Origin: Thiobacillus sp. 63-78
GTDB lineage: Bacteria > Pseudomonadota > Gammaproteobacteria > Burkholderiales > Thiobacillaceae
Direction of reading: 5' to 3'
DNA length: 64,000 nucleotides
Assembly (NCBI GenBank): GCA_001899765.1
Contig: MKWM01000019.1
Location: 1 to 64,000 of the forward strand
In this document: positions 28,346-36,576 of the stretch, in pieces
How the letters are laid out: every line of letters begins with the position of its first letter
How positions within the stretch are numbered: position 1 is the first letter of the stretch
Translations under genes and position numbers: made by a program
Notes under the pieces: model-generated
Told to the model about the DNA's origin: nothing
Databases searched by the model: none
What the model saw: only the letters and a program-made list of their open reading frames with translations

Positions 28346-29708
28346 CCGGCCGCGGCAGACCCTGCGCCGACGGCTGCTCGTCTTTCTGCTGGCGCCACTG
28401 ATGGCGCTGCTCGCCATCAGTCTCGCGGCCGACTATCACATCGCCTTCGATCCGGCCAACGAAGCCTACGACCACGCGCTCGCCGACGATGCGGTCGCCC
28501 TGACCGGCCGGGTTCATGTCCAGGGGGCCGCCGTCACCGTGGATCTTCCGCCCGCCGCCGAGGCGGTCCTGCGCAGCAACGGCAGTGATCTGGAATTCCT
28601 GGCGGTGCGCGGGCCGGACGGGCGGCTGCTGGCCGGCGATGCCGATCTGCGGCCCGGAGCGGAAACGTCCGCGCCCCGCCCGGTTCTGTCGAACGCCATC
28701 CTGCGCGGCAAGCCCGTGCGCAAGGCAAGCTATCGTCTGGAAACGTTGGGGGGTCCCGTTACCGTCATCGTTGCCGAAACGACCCGGGAACGGCAGCGCA
28801 CCGGCTCGAAAATCCTGGTCGCCATGGTGGTCCCCAATGTCCTGCTCATCCTCGCCGCCCTGATCCTGGTCTATATCGGCGTGCGCAGCGGCGTGGCGCC
28901 ACTGGCCCAGCTCAGCGAGGAAATCGGCCGCCGTTCCCCGCACGATCTGAGCCCGCTGCCCAAGGGAGATATCCCGGGCGAGATCGAACCCCTGGTCAAC
29001 GCCATGGCGGCGCTGATCGACGACCTGCGGGCGGCGGCGCTGGCGCAACAGTCTTTTCTAGCCAATGCCGCCCATCAACTCAAGACCCCTCTGGCAGCCC
29101 TGCAGACCCAGCTCGAACTGACGGCGGCCGAACTCCCCCGGGAATATCGCCGCCGGGTGGTGAACCTGCGCGATGCCACCCAGCGCCTGGGCCATCTGGT
29201 CCACCAGCTCCTGGCGCTGGCCCGCTCCGGGCCGGAGGCCGACATCGCCCACGAGCGGCGCCCGGTGGATCTCGCCCATCTGCTGCAGGAAAACGCGTCC
29301 GTCTGGTACGACCGGGCACTGGCCCGCGACATCGATCTCGGCTTCGAAGCGGAAGCGGCAGGCGTCGATGGCGCCGAATGGCTGCTGCGGGAATTGCTGG
29401 CGAACCTGATCGACAACGCCCTGCAGTACACCCCGCCAGGCGGACGGGTCACCGCCCGCAGCGGCACCGGCGAGGACGGCCGTCCTTTCATCGAAGTCGA
29501 GGACAATGGCCCCGGCATCCCGGAAACCGAGCACCCGCGCATCTTCGAGCGTTTTTACCGGGCGGCGGGGTCGCCCGGCGCGGGCACCGGCCTGGGCCTC
29601 GCCATCGTCAAGGAAGTGGCGGATCGGCACGACGCCACCATTGATCTTGCCGATGCCGATCCCGGTGGCGGCGCGCGCATCCGGGTGAGCTTCCTGCCCC
29701 GCCGCTGA
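28326..29708 (+). CDS. QseC/PmrB-type sensor histidine kinase
   Basis: The 460-residue inner-membrane kinase has TM1 at about 17-35, a periplasmic sensor region of about 125 residues, and TM2 at about 164-186. These are followed by a HAMP-like linker, the phosphoacceptor His250 in NAAHQLKTPL, the N box LLANLIDNALQYTPPGG (near 358-373), G1 EDNGPGIP and G2 GTGLGLAIV. The start at 28326 lies inside the regulator gene. The periplasmic part has no visible His/Cys-rich metal-binding stretch, so the signal is unclear despite the adjacent HME-RND pump. Confidence 0.94.
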   Translation: MNPYRSDRPRQTLRRRLLVFLLAPLMALLAISLAADYHIAFDPANEAYDHALADDAVALTGRVHVQGAAVTVDLPPAAEAVLRSNGSDLEFLAVRGPDGRLLAGDADLRPGAETSAPRPVLSNAILRGKPVRKASYRLETLGGPVTVIVAETTRERQRTGSKILVAMVVPNVLLILAALILVYIGVRSGVAPLAQLSEEIGRRSPHDLSPLPKGDIPGEIEPLVNAMAALIDDLRAAALAQQSFLANAAHQLKTPLAALQTQLELTAAELPREYRRRVVNLRDATQRLGHLVHQLLALARSGPEADIAHERRPVDLAHLLQENASVWYDRALARDIDLGFEAEAAGVDGAEWLLRELLANLIDNALQYTPPGGRVTARSGTGEDGRPFIEVEDNGPGIPETEHPRIFERFYRAAGSPGAGTGLGLAIVKEVADRHDATIDLADADPGGGARIRVSFLPRR

Positions 29709-29764
29709 TTCGCGCGCCTTGCCTTGTCAGGGTCGCGAAAGGTGGCGTCGCCTACCGTGGCGCC

Positions 29765-31015
29765 ATGCGAACGGCCTTCTTTCTCCCCTGCATTCTGCTG
29801 GCCGCCTGCCTGGCCGGGCCGGCGACCGCGGCCGAGCCCGCGACACCCGTTCCGTTGCATCTCGCCGACGTCGAGCAACTGCTCGTGGCGCACAACCGCG
29901 CCCTGATCGCTTCCCGACGCGCCTCGGCTTCGGCCGAGGCGGGCATCGCCATGGCGGCCGGCCGTCCCAACCCGACTCTCTCCCTGAACACCAGCGGGAT
30001 CAACGCCCAGCATCCCGACAGCCATACGTATCTGGACACCATTCTGCGCATCGACCAGCCGATCGAGCGCGGCGGCAAGCGGGCGTTGCGTCTCGGCGTG
30101 GCGGACGCCCTGCTCGAAGCCAGCCGTTCCGATGAATCGGACAGCCTGCGCCAGCAGCGCATGCTGGCCCGCCAGGCCTACTTCGACCTCAAGGCGGCCG
30201 AGGACCGCGCCCGCCTGGGCAGGGAATCGGCCCGTCTGGCTCATCAGGTGCTGAGCAAGGCCGAATGGCGGCTGAAGGCCGGCGACCTGGCGCCGACCGA
30301 CGTCGCGCGCATCCGCGCCGACACCCTGCGCGCCGACAGCGACGCCAGTCAGGCCGAGGTCGACCACCAGCGCGCGCGACTCGCCCTCGCCCAGCTGCTG
30401 GCCATGGAATCCGACGCCGCCCGCCTCGCCACCGCCGACCCGTGGCCCCGGCTGACGGCCCTGCCCGCCCTGCAACCCGATCTGAATGCGCGCCCGGATG
30501 TCATCGCCGCCCTTCACCGCGTGGCGGCGGCGGACCAGGCCATCGATCTGGCCCGCGCCCAGCGGGTGCGCGATGTCACGGTCGGCGCCCAGTTCGAGCG
30601 CAACAACCAGGACCCCGGCAGCAACCTGATCGGCGTCGGCGTCAGCGTTCCCCTGTTCACCGGCTACGACTTTCGCGGCGAGCTGCGCCAGGCCTACGTC
30701 GCGCGCGAGTCGGCCCAGGATGAGCTGGAACGCGTCAAGGCCGCCGCCGCGGCCGATTTCAATCAATCCACCTTCGAGGCCGGGCGCCTGAGCGAGCGCG
30801 CCCGCCACCTGCGCGACGAAGCCCTGCCGGCGGCACGCAAGGCCAGCGCCGCGGTCCAGTTCGCCTTCAGTCAGGGGGCGGCCTCGACCCTCGACGTCAT
30901 CGACGCCCGGCGCAGCCTCTACGCCGTCGAAACCGATACCGTCAATGCGCTGGACGACGCGGCCAAGGCCCGTGCCGCCTGGGCCGCTGCAATGAATCTC
31001 CAGGAACTGCCATGA
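29765..31015 (+). CDS. CzcC/CusC-like outer-membrane efflux channel
   Basis: The 416-residue protein has a signal peptide (MRTAFFLPCILLAACLAGPATA) and two OEP domains with long helices (for example YVARESAQDELERVKAAAAA; RRSLYAVETDTVNALDDAAK). It is the TolC-like channel of an HME-RND tripartite pump. The gene follows the sensor kinase by 56 bp and overlaps the fusion-protein gene by 4 bp. Confidence 0.92.
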   Translation: MRTAFFLPCILLAACLAGPATAAEPATPVPLHLADVEQLLVAHNRALIASRRASASAEAGIAMAAGRPNPTLSLNTSGINAQHPDSHTYLDTILRIDQPIERGGKRALRLGVADALLEASRSDESDSLRQQRMLARQAYFDLKAAEDRARLGRESARLAHQVLSKAEWRLKAGDLAPTDVARIRADTLRADSDASQAEVDHQRARLALAQLLAMESDAARLATADPWPRLTALPALQPDLNARPDVIAALHRVAAADQAIDLARAQRVRDVTVGAQFERNNQDPGSNLIGVGVSVPLFTGYDFRGELRQAYVARESAQDELERVKAAAAADFNQSTFEAGRLSERARHLRDEALPAARKASAAVQFAFSQGAASTLDVIDARRSLYAVETDTVNALDDAAKARAAWAAAMNLQELP

Positions 31016-32202
31016 CCCAGTCTGCTTCCGACCGGCGCGCGCGCCCCCGCATCCAGCGCCTCGCCCCGCTCGTCCTCGCCCTCCTGCTCGGCATGGGAGG
31101 ATTCGCCGCCTGGCGCATCGAACATGCCGCACCGCCGCCCCCGCAGGAGCAGGGCAAGCCCAGGGCGCCCGCCAACCGGGTACGTCTGGAACAGGATGCC
31201 TCGCAGCTGGCTTTTCTCAAACTGGCAGCGGTCAGCCTGGCGCCGCTGCCCGCCAGCGATCCGATGAACGCCCGCCTGGCCCTGGCCGAAGACCGCACGG
31301 CGCGGATTTTTCCGCCGCTCGCCGGGCGCATCCTGGCTTTGAAGGCAGCCCCCGGCGACACGGTCGTCCCCGGATCGCCGCTGGCGATCCTCGACGCGCC
31401 GGATTTCGGCCAGGCCATTGCCGACCTGCGCAAGGCGCAAGCCGACGCCACGCTGAAGAAGAAGGCGCTGGCGCGGGCGCAGACGCTGTTCGAAGGCGAA
31501 GTGCTGGCACGCCGCGATCTGGAAGCCGCCCAGGCCGATGCCCGCGCCGCCGACGCCGAGTCCGATCGTGCCCGCTTGCGGCTCGCCAATCTCGCCCCGC
31601 CGGGCAGCCCTATCGAAGGCCAGCGCCTGATCCTGCGCGCGCCCCTCGGCGGCGTCGTGGTCGAGCGCCAGGCCAATCCGGGCACGGAGGTCCGTCCGGA
31701 TGCGGCCACGCCGCTGTTCATCCTGTCCGACCTGCGCCATCTCTGGCTCGATATCGATTTGCCGGAACAGGCCGCTGCCCTGGCCCGGCCGGGGGCGGCG
31801 GTGAATTTCACCGTCGAAGCGTTTCCCGATGAGAATTTTTCCGCGCGCATCGAACAGGCAGGCGCCATGGTCGATCCGGCTACCCGGCGCATTCCGGTCC
31901 GGGCGCTGGTGGACAACGCCGACGGCCGGCTCAAGCCGGAAATGTTTGCCCGCGCCACCCTCAGCCAGCCCCGCGCCGCCACGGTCATCCGCCTGCCTGT
32001 CGGCGCCTTGCTGACAGACGGCCTGACGACACGGCTGTTCGTCCAGATCGGCCCGCGCGAATTCGAACGCCGCCAGGTGCGCATTGCCCACCAGGACGCC
32101 GAGTTCGCCTATCTGACGCCCGGCTCCGCCATCAGGCCCGGCGACCAGGTCGTGGTGCGGGGCGCGCTGCTGCTTGCGTCCGAACTGGCGCAGGGAGAAT
32201 AA
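31012..32202 (+). CDS. CzcB-like RND efflux periplasmic adaptor
   Basis: The 396-residue protein has an N-terminal TM anchor (LAPLVLALLLGMGGFAAWRI), lipoyl halves (FPPLAGRILALKAAPGDTV; LRAPLGGVVVERQANPGTEV) around a short coiled coil, then beta-barrel and membrane-proximal domains typical of CzcB. No His-rich or Met-rich N-terminal metal-binding tail is present. It bridges the CzcA-type pump and the OM channel. Confidence 0.92.
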   Translation: MTQSASDRRARPRIQRLAPLVLALLLGMGGFAAWRIEHAAPPPPQEQGKPRAPANRVRLEQDASQLAFLKLAAVSLAPLPASDPMNARLALAEDRTARIFPPLAGRILALKAAPGDTVVPGSPLAILDAPDFGQAIADLRKAQADATLKKKALARAQTLFEGEVLARRDLEAAQADARAADAESDRARLRLANLAPPGSPIEGQRLILRAPLGGVVVERQANPGTEVRPDAATPLFILSDLRHLWLDIDLPEQAAALARPGAAVNFTVEAFPDENFSARIEQAGAMVDPATRRIPVRALVDNADGRLKPEMFARATLSQPRAATVIRLPVGALLTDGLTTRLFVQIGPREFERRQVRIAHQDAEFAYLTPGSAIRPGDQVVVRGALLLASELAQGE

Positions 32203-32203
32203 G

Positions 32204-35200
32204 GTGTTCGGCCGCCTTGCGATTTTCGTCATTCGTCAGCGGCTCTTCATCCTGGTGATGGCGGTGGCGCTCGCGGTGGTCGGCGTGCGTGCCTTGCAGA
32301 ACCTGCCGGTGGAAGCTTTCCCCGATGTCCAGGACGTACAGGTCCAGGTGGTGACGCAGTATCCGGGGCAGTCGCCGGAGGACGTCGAGCGTACCCTCAG
32401 CATCCCCATCGAACGGGAAATGAGCGGCGTGCCGCGGGCGACCCAGGTGCGCTCGGTGTCGATCACCGGCCTGTCGGTGGTGACCCTGACCTTCGACGAC
32501 GGCACGAACGATTATTTCGCCCGCAACCAGGTGCTGGAAAAGCTGCAGAACGTCAACCTGCCTCCCGGCATCCAGCCGCAGCTGGCCCCGCTTTCCACCG
32601 CGGTCGGCGAGATCTATCGCTACGTGCTGCACGCCCCGCCCGGCATGCCGGCCCGCGAGGTGCGGGCACTGCAGGACTGGGTGGTGCGCCCGGCGCTGCG
32701 CCGGGTCTCCGGCGTGGCCGACGTCAACAGCTTCGGCGGCGCGATCAAGGAATACCAGGTGCGCCTCGACCCCGACGCCATGGCCCGTTACGGCGTCAGC
32801 CTGGACCAGGTTTCGCAGGCGCTCGCCAATGACAACCAGAATGCGTCCGGCGGCATCATGAAGCGGGGCGACGAAACCCTGGTCGTTCGCGCGCTCGGCC
32901 TCTTCTCCCGACTCGACGACATCCGCGCCGTGGCCGTCAGCGCCCGGAACGGCAAGACCGTGACGGTGGGCGACCTCGCGACGGTCGGGGTCGGCGACCG
33001 TCCGCTCTCCGGCATCGTCGCCCACGACGACCAGGATTCTGTGGTCGAAGGCATTGTCCTCATGACCAAGGGCAGCGATCCCTCGAAGGTGGTGGCCGAC
33101 CTGCTGGTGCGGGTCGACGAGCTCAACCACGGTCAGTTGCCCCGAGGCGTCAGTATCCAACCCATCTACCAGCGCACCGACCTGGTCCGCCATACCGTCC
33201 GCACGGTGAGCGAAAACCTGCTGACCGGCGCCCTGCTGGTGGTATCGGTGCTGGTGATTTTTCTGCGCGAATGGCGGGCCGCGCTGGTGGTGGCGGCGAT
33301 CATCCCGCTGACCCTGCTCTTCGCCTTCACCCTCATGGACCTGAAGGGGGTGCCGGCCAATCTCATTTCGCTCGGCACCGTGGATTTCGGCATCATCATC
33401 GACAGCGCCGTCGTGCTGGTGGAAGCCCTGATGGTCCGCCTCGCGCTGCATCATGTGGAGGCCGCCCCCGAACCGCCGATCGCCCGCCGTTTCGAAGCCT
33501 TGCGCTGGGTCACGGCGGATCTGGCCAAACCCATCCTGTTCTCCAAGGCCATCATCATCCTGGCCTTCCTGCCCATTTTCACCTTCCAGCGGGTGGAAGG
33601 CCGGATCTTCTCGCCGGTGGCCCTGATCCTGTCCTTTTCCCTCCTGGGCGCCGTGCTGCTCACCCTCACCCTGGTCCCCGCCCTGTTGTCGGTCGTGCTC
33701 AACTGGCGCGACCTCGCGGAAAAACATATCGACTGGCTGCTCCGCCTGCAACGCGGCTACCGCCGCCTGCTCGGCCGCCTGCGTCGCCACCCGCGCCTCA
33801 CATTCGGCATCACCGGCGCCATCGTCGCCCTCGCCTTCGCGTTGGCGCCGATGCTCGGCAGCGAATTCCTTCCGCAACTGGACGAAGGCAACCTGTGGCT
33901 GACCATCACCTTGCCGCCGGGCTCGTCGCTCGAACACACCAAGGACGTGGAACGGGTGGTGCGCACCACCCTGCGCAGCTACCCGGAAGTGAAAAAGGTC
34001 GTTTCCCAGGTCGGGCGCCCCGACGACGGCACCGACCCCAAAGGCCCGAACAACATGGAGATCCTCGCCGACCTGCAGCCGCGCGACACCTGGCGCTTTC
34101 CCACCAAGGATGCGCTGGTGGCCGACATGGAGAAAAAGCTCGCGGTCCTGCCCGGCCTGCCCACCAACTTCTCCCAGGTCATCCAGGACAACGTCGAGGA
34201 AGCCTTGTCCGGCGTCAAGGGCGAGATCGCCGTCAAGGTCTTCGGCCCCGATCTCGATATCCTGCAGGACAAGGCCGAACAGATTGCGTCCATCCTGCGC
34301 GGCATCCGGGGCAGCCGCGACGTCGCGGCCATCCTGCCCGGCGGCCAGCCCGAGGTGGTGGTGCTGCCCGATCGCGTCAGGCTGGCGCGCCTCGGCCTGA
34401 CCATGGCCGAACTCGACAATGCGGTACAGACGGCGCTGGGGGGCGGCACCGTCGGCGGCTTCTACGAAGGCGAACGCCGTTTCGATCTGACACTGCGCTT
34501 CGCCAGACCGTATCGCAGTTCGGTGGAAGACGTCGGAGCGGTTCCTCTCGCGCTGCCCGACCATGCGGGCATTGTGCGCATCGCCGATGTCGCCACGGTT
34601 GAAGTGCGCGAAGGCGCCTCGCGGATCTCCCGCGAGGCCGGCGGGCGCAACGTCGCGGTCAAGGCCAACCTGCTGGGCCGCGACCAGGGCAGCTTCGTCG
34701 CCGAGGCCATGGCCAGGGTGGCCCGCGACGTACCATTGCCGCCGGGCTACCGCATCGTCTGGGGCGGCCAGTTCGAGAACCAGCAACGCGCCATGAAGCG
34801 CCTGGCGGTCATCGTCCCGGCCTCGCTGCTGGGCATCTTTGCCCTGCTTTTCTGGGCTTTCCGCTCCATACGGCTGGCCGGCCTGATCCTCGCGATGCTG
34901 CCTTTCAACATCGCCGGCGGCTTCTTCGCGCTCGGCCTGGCCGGCCTGCATCTCTCCATCTCGGCGGCGGTCGGTTTCATCGCCGTGGCGGGGATTTCGG
35001 TGCAGAACGGGGTGATCCTGCTCGAGGAAGTGGTGCGACTGGTGGACAACGGCGCCAGCCTGTTGCGGGCCGTCACCGAGGGCGCGGTCTCCCGCTTGCG
35101 GCCCATTCTCATGACGGCGTTGATGGCCGGACTCGGCCTGTTGCCGGCGGCGCTCTCCCATGCCATCGGTTCCGAGACGCAGCGTCCCTTCGCCGTGGTG

Positions 35201-35302
35201 ATTGTCGGAGGCGTCATCAGCGCCACCCTGTTCACCCTCACCCTGCTTCCCCTCATGGCATGGTGGGGGCTGCGGATACGGAAGCCGCGCGGCATGGGGT
35301 GA
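32204..35302 (+). CDS. CzcA-type heavy-metal-efflux RND pump
   Basis: The 1032-residue inner-membrane proton antiporter has the usual RND architecture with 12 TM helices and two large periplasmic loops. TM4 holds DFGIIIDSAVVLVE with Asp394, Asp400 and Glu407 spaced exactly as the acidic triad of CzcA, pointing to the HME branch (divalent cations such as Zn, Co, Cd or Ni). GTG was chosen as start: it follows the adaptor stop by 1 bp with SD AGGGAGA, while the nearest upstream ATG lies inside the adaptor gene. Substrate specificity cannot be read from sequence alone. Confidence 0.93.
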   Translation: MFGRLAIFVIRQRLFILVMAVALAVVGVRALQNLPVEAFPDVQDVQVQVVTQYPGQSPEDVERTLSIPIEREMSGVPRATQVRSVSITGLSVVTLTFDDGTNDYFARNQVLEKLQNVNLPPGIQPQLAPLSTAVGEIYRYVLHAPPGMPAREVRALQDWVVRPALRRVSGVADVNSFGGAIKEYQVRLDPDAMARYGVSLDQVSQALANDNQNASGGIMKRGDETLVVRALGLFSRLDDIRAVAVSARNGKTVTVGDLATVGVGDRPLSGIVAHDDQDSVVEGIVLMTKGSDPSKVVADLLVRVDELNHGQLPRGVSIQPIYQRTDLVRHTVRTVSENLLTGALLVVSVLVIFLREWRAALVVAAIIPLTLLFAFTLMDLKGVPANLISLGTVDFGIIIDSAVVLVEALMVRLALHHVEAAPEPPIARRFEALRWVTADLAKPILFSKAIIILAFLPIFTFQRVEGRIFSPVALILSFSLLGAVLLTLTLVPALLSVVLNWRDLAEKHIDWLLRLQRGYRRLLGRLRRHPRLTFGITGAIVALAFALAPMLGSEFLPQLDEGNLWLTITLPPGSSLEHTKDVERVVRTTLRSYPEVKKVVSQVGRPDDGTDPKGPNNMEILADLQPRDTWRFPTKDALVADMEKKLAVLPGLPTNFSQVIQDNVEEALSGVKGEIAVKVFGPDLDILQDKAEQIASILRGIRGSRDVAAILPGGQPEVVVLPDRVRLARLGLTMAELDNAVQTALGGGTVGGFYEGERRFDLTLRFARPYRSSVEDVGAVPLALPDHAGIVRIADVATVEVREGASRISREAGGRNVAVKANLLGRDQGSFVAEAMARVARDVPLPPGYRIVWGGQFENQQRAMKRLAVIVPASLLGIFALLFWAFRSIRLAGLILAMLPFNIAGGFFALGLAGLHLSISAAVGFIAVAGISVQNGVILLEEVVRLVDNGASLLRAVTEGAVSRLRPILMTALMAGLGLLPAALSHAIGSETQRPFAVVIVGGVISATLFTLTLLPLMAWWGLRIRKPRGMG

Positions 35303-35384
35303 CGGCAAAGACGCGCGGCTTCAGCCGTGCTGCGTCACCCAGGCGGGATGATCGGAGATCGGGTAAACAATCATCGTCAGACGT

Positions 35385-35413
35385 AAAAACGCCCTGAGAT
35401 TCAGGGCGTTTTT
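35385..35413. terminator. Bidirectional terminator between the RND pump and the cbb3 cluster
   Basis: AAAAACGCCCTGA-GAT-TCAGGGCGTTTTT is a perfect stem with A-tract and T-tract on either side. It serves the RND operon (+) and the small membrane ORF ending at 35432 (-). Confidence 0.92.
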
Positions 35414-35431
35414 ATCGAAGCAGGGGAGCGC

Positions 35432-35539
35432 TCAGAAAAACGAGGCGATCAATACCGAAAAAATGCTGATCCAGGCCCAGACGATCAACGCCGTCACCAC
35501 GACCATGGGGAAACCTTGAAAAGTCAAAAGCTGTTTCAT
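35432..35539 (-). CDS. 35-residue single-TM protein at the end of the cbb3 cluster
   Basis: The short ORF reads MKQLLTFQGFPMVVVTALIV and then WAWISIFSVLIASFF. One TM helix spans about 11-33, almost to the C-terminus. SD-like GGAG lies 7-8 nt before the ATG, and a bidirectional terminator follows 18 bp after the stop. It lies 72 bp downstream of ccoS, making it the last gene of ccoGHS. Size and topology resemble small accessory subunits of terminal oxidases (CcoM, CydX), but no sequence match is recognised, so the link to cbb3 oxidase is inference. Confidence 0.6.
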   Translation of the reverse strand: MKQLLTFQGFPMVVVTALIVWAWISIFSVLIASFF

Positions 35540-35611
35540 TGTGCGAGCTCCAGTATAAGTAGGTGAATTCTAATTGACTTGCGCCTGTTTGGGTACGGCG
35601 TGTTTCCTGCC

Positions 35612-35803
35612 CTAGGAATCGTCGTCCCTGCCTCGCGGACGGCGCGTAGGAAGCAGGGGATCATCGTCGTCCATCAGGATGCGTTCGGCAGGCCCTTCCA
35701 GATCGTCGAACTGGCCGCTTCTGATCGACCAGAACACGCCCACGGCGATCAGCAGCACGAACAGGCCCGATAACAGGAACAGGAACCCCAGCACACCGCT
35801 CAT
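35612..35803 (-). CDS. ccoS: cbb3 oxidase maturation protein CcoS
   Basis: The 63-residue protein has one N-terminal TM (LGFLFLLSGLFVLLIAVGVF) and the CcoS signature FWSIRSGQFDDLEGPAERIL, followed by an acidic/Arg tail. CcoS is needed for cofactor insertion in the cbb3 catalytic subunit. The ATG overlaps the ccoH stop by 4 bp. The copper P-type ATPase gene ccoI that usually lies between ccoH and ccoS is absent here. Confidence 0.92.
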   Translation of the reverse strand: MSGVLGFLFLLSGLFVLLIAVGVFWSIRSGQFDDLEGPAERILMDDDDPLLPTRRPRGRDDDS

Positions 35804-36576
35804 GGCATCACCAGCTCCTGCGTATGCTGATAGTGCAGGGCGCCTTCCCGCGAGAGGCGGAGCTCGGCCAGCCAGCGCCCGCTCGCAGGCAGCCGCAGCA
35901 CGCCGCCATACTCGCCTGCGTCGAGTTCGGGCAGCGGCACGGTGAGCACGGCCTGCGCGGCGCCCGGGCGGTGCAGGCTCAACTCGGCGTCCACATGATC
36001 GACCGGCAGGCCGGTGTGGTTCCGAATCCGGACCCGCACCCTCCGCGCGGACGCGTTGCCGTCGAGGCCGCTGATGTCGACATTCCAGCCCAGCGCGGCT
36101 TCGCGGTGCGTCCGGGAAAGCTCCGACGAAATCGCAGTGGCCGCTTGCTGGGTGTGCGGCACCACGCCCGAGAACCCGCTGTAAACCGGCCCCTTGTTGC
36201 CGCCCAGCCACCATTGTCCGATCGGTTCGGGCAAGCCATTGTTCGCAATGTAAAGAAACCCGCCCATGAGCACCGCAAGCCCGACGAAGAACAGCATGAG
36301 CAGCCTGGGCGCCCAGTGCAGGCGCTCGCCGCGCCGCCGGAATACGGACAGCACCAGCAGCACCAATGCCGTCGCGAAGAAAACCGAGATGTGGATGGCC
36401 ACCACATCCAGCCCCGGCCAGTGACCGACGATGAGGATGAAATACGCGATCAGGGGAATGCCGCCTGCCAGCACGGCACGCAGGATCGGCGGCAGATTGC
36501 GCACAAACCCCCCGATGGCATACAGGACGAGTACCGCGGCCAGCCCGCCAAACAGGGTGATCAGGGTATTAGTCAT
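35800..36576 (-). CDS. ccoH: FixH/CcoH-like protein with an N-terminal multi-TM extension
   Basis: The 258-residue protein has four predicted TM helices in the first 110 residues (for example LITLFGGLAAVLVLYAIGGF and LLMLFFVGLAVLMGGFLYI), then a periplasmic FixH domain (ALGWNVDISGLDG to the C-terminus). Classic CcoH is about 160-180 residues with a single TM. The extra helices are therefore an N-terminal addition or a fusion. The start at 36576 (MTNTLITLF) overlaps the ccoG stop by 8 bp; a slightly longer start at 36597 is possible. Confidence 0.8.
   Translation of the reverse strand: MTNTLITLFGGLAAVLVLYAIGGFVRNLPPILRAVLAGGIPLIAYFILIVGHWPGLDVVAIHISVFFATALVLLVLSVFRRRGERLHWAPRLLMLFFVGLAVLMGGFLYIANNGLPEPIGQWWLGGNKGPVYSGFSGVVPHTQQAATAISSELSRTHREAALGWNVDISGLDGNASARRVRVRIRNHTGLPVDHVDAELSLHRPGAAQAVLTVPLPELDAGEYGGVLRLPASGRWLAELRLSREGALHYQHTQELVMP

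Noticed and set aside
32132-35308. 1058-codon ORF on the minus strand opposite the RND pump
   Set aside because: It mirrors a strongly supported RND gene; the translation is Arg/Gly/His/Asp-rich low-complexity with no family motif, typical of shadow frames in GC-rich DNA.
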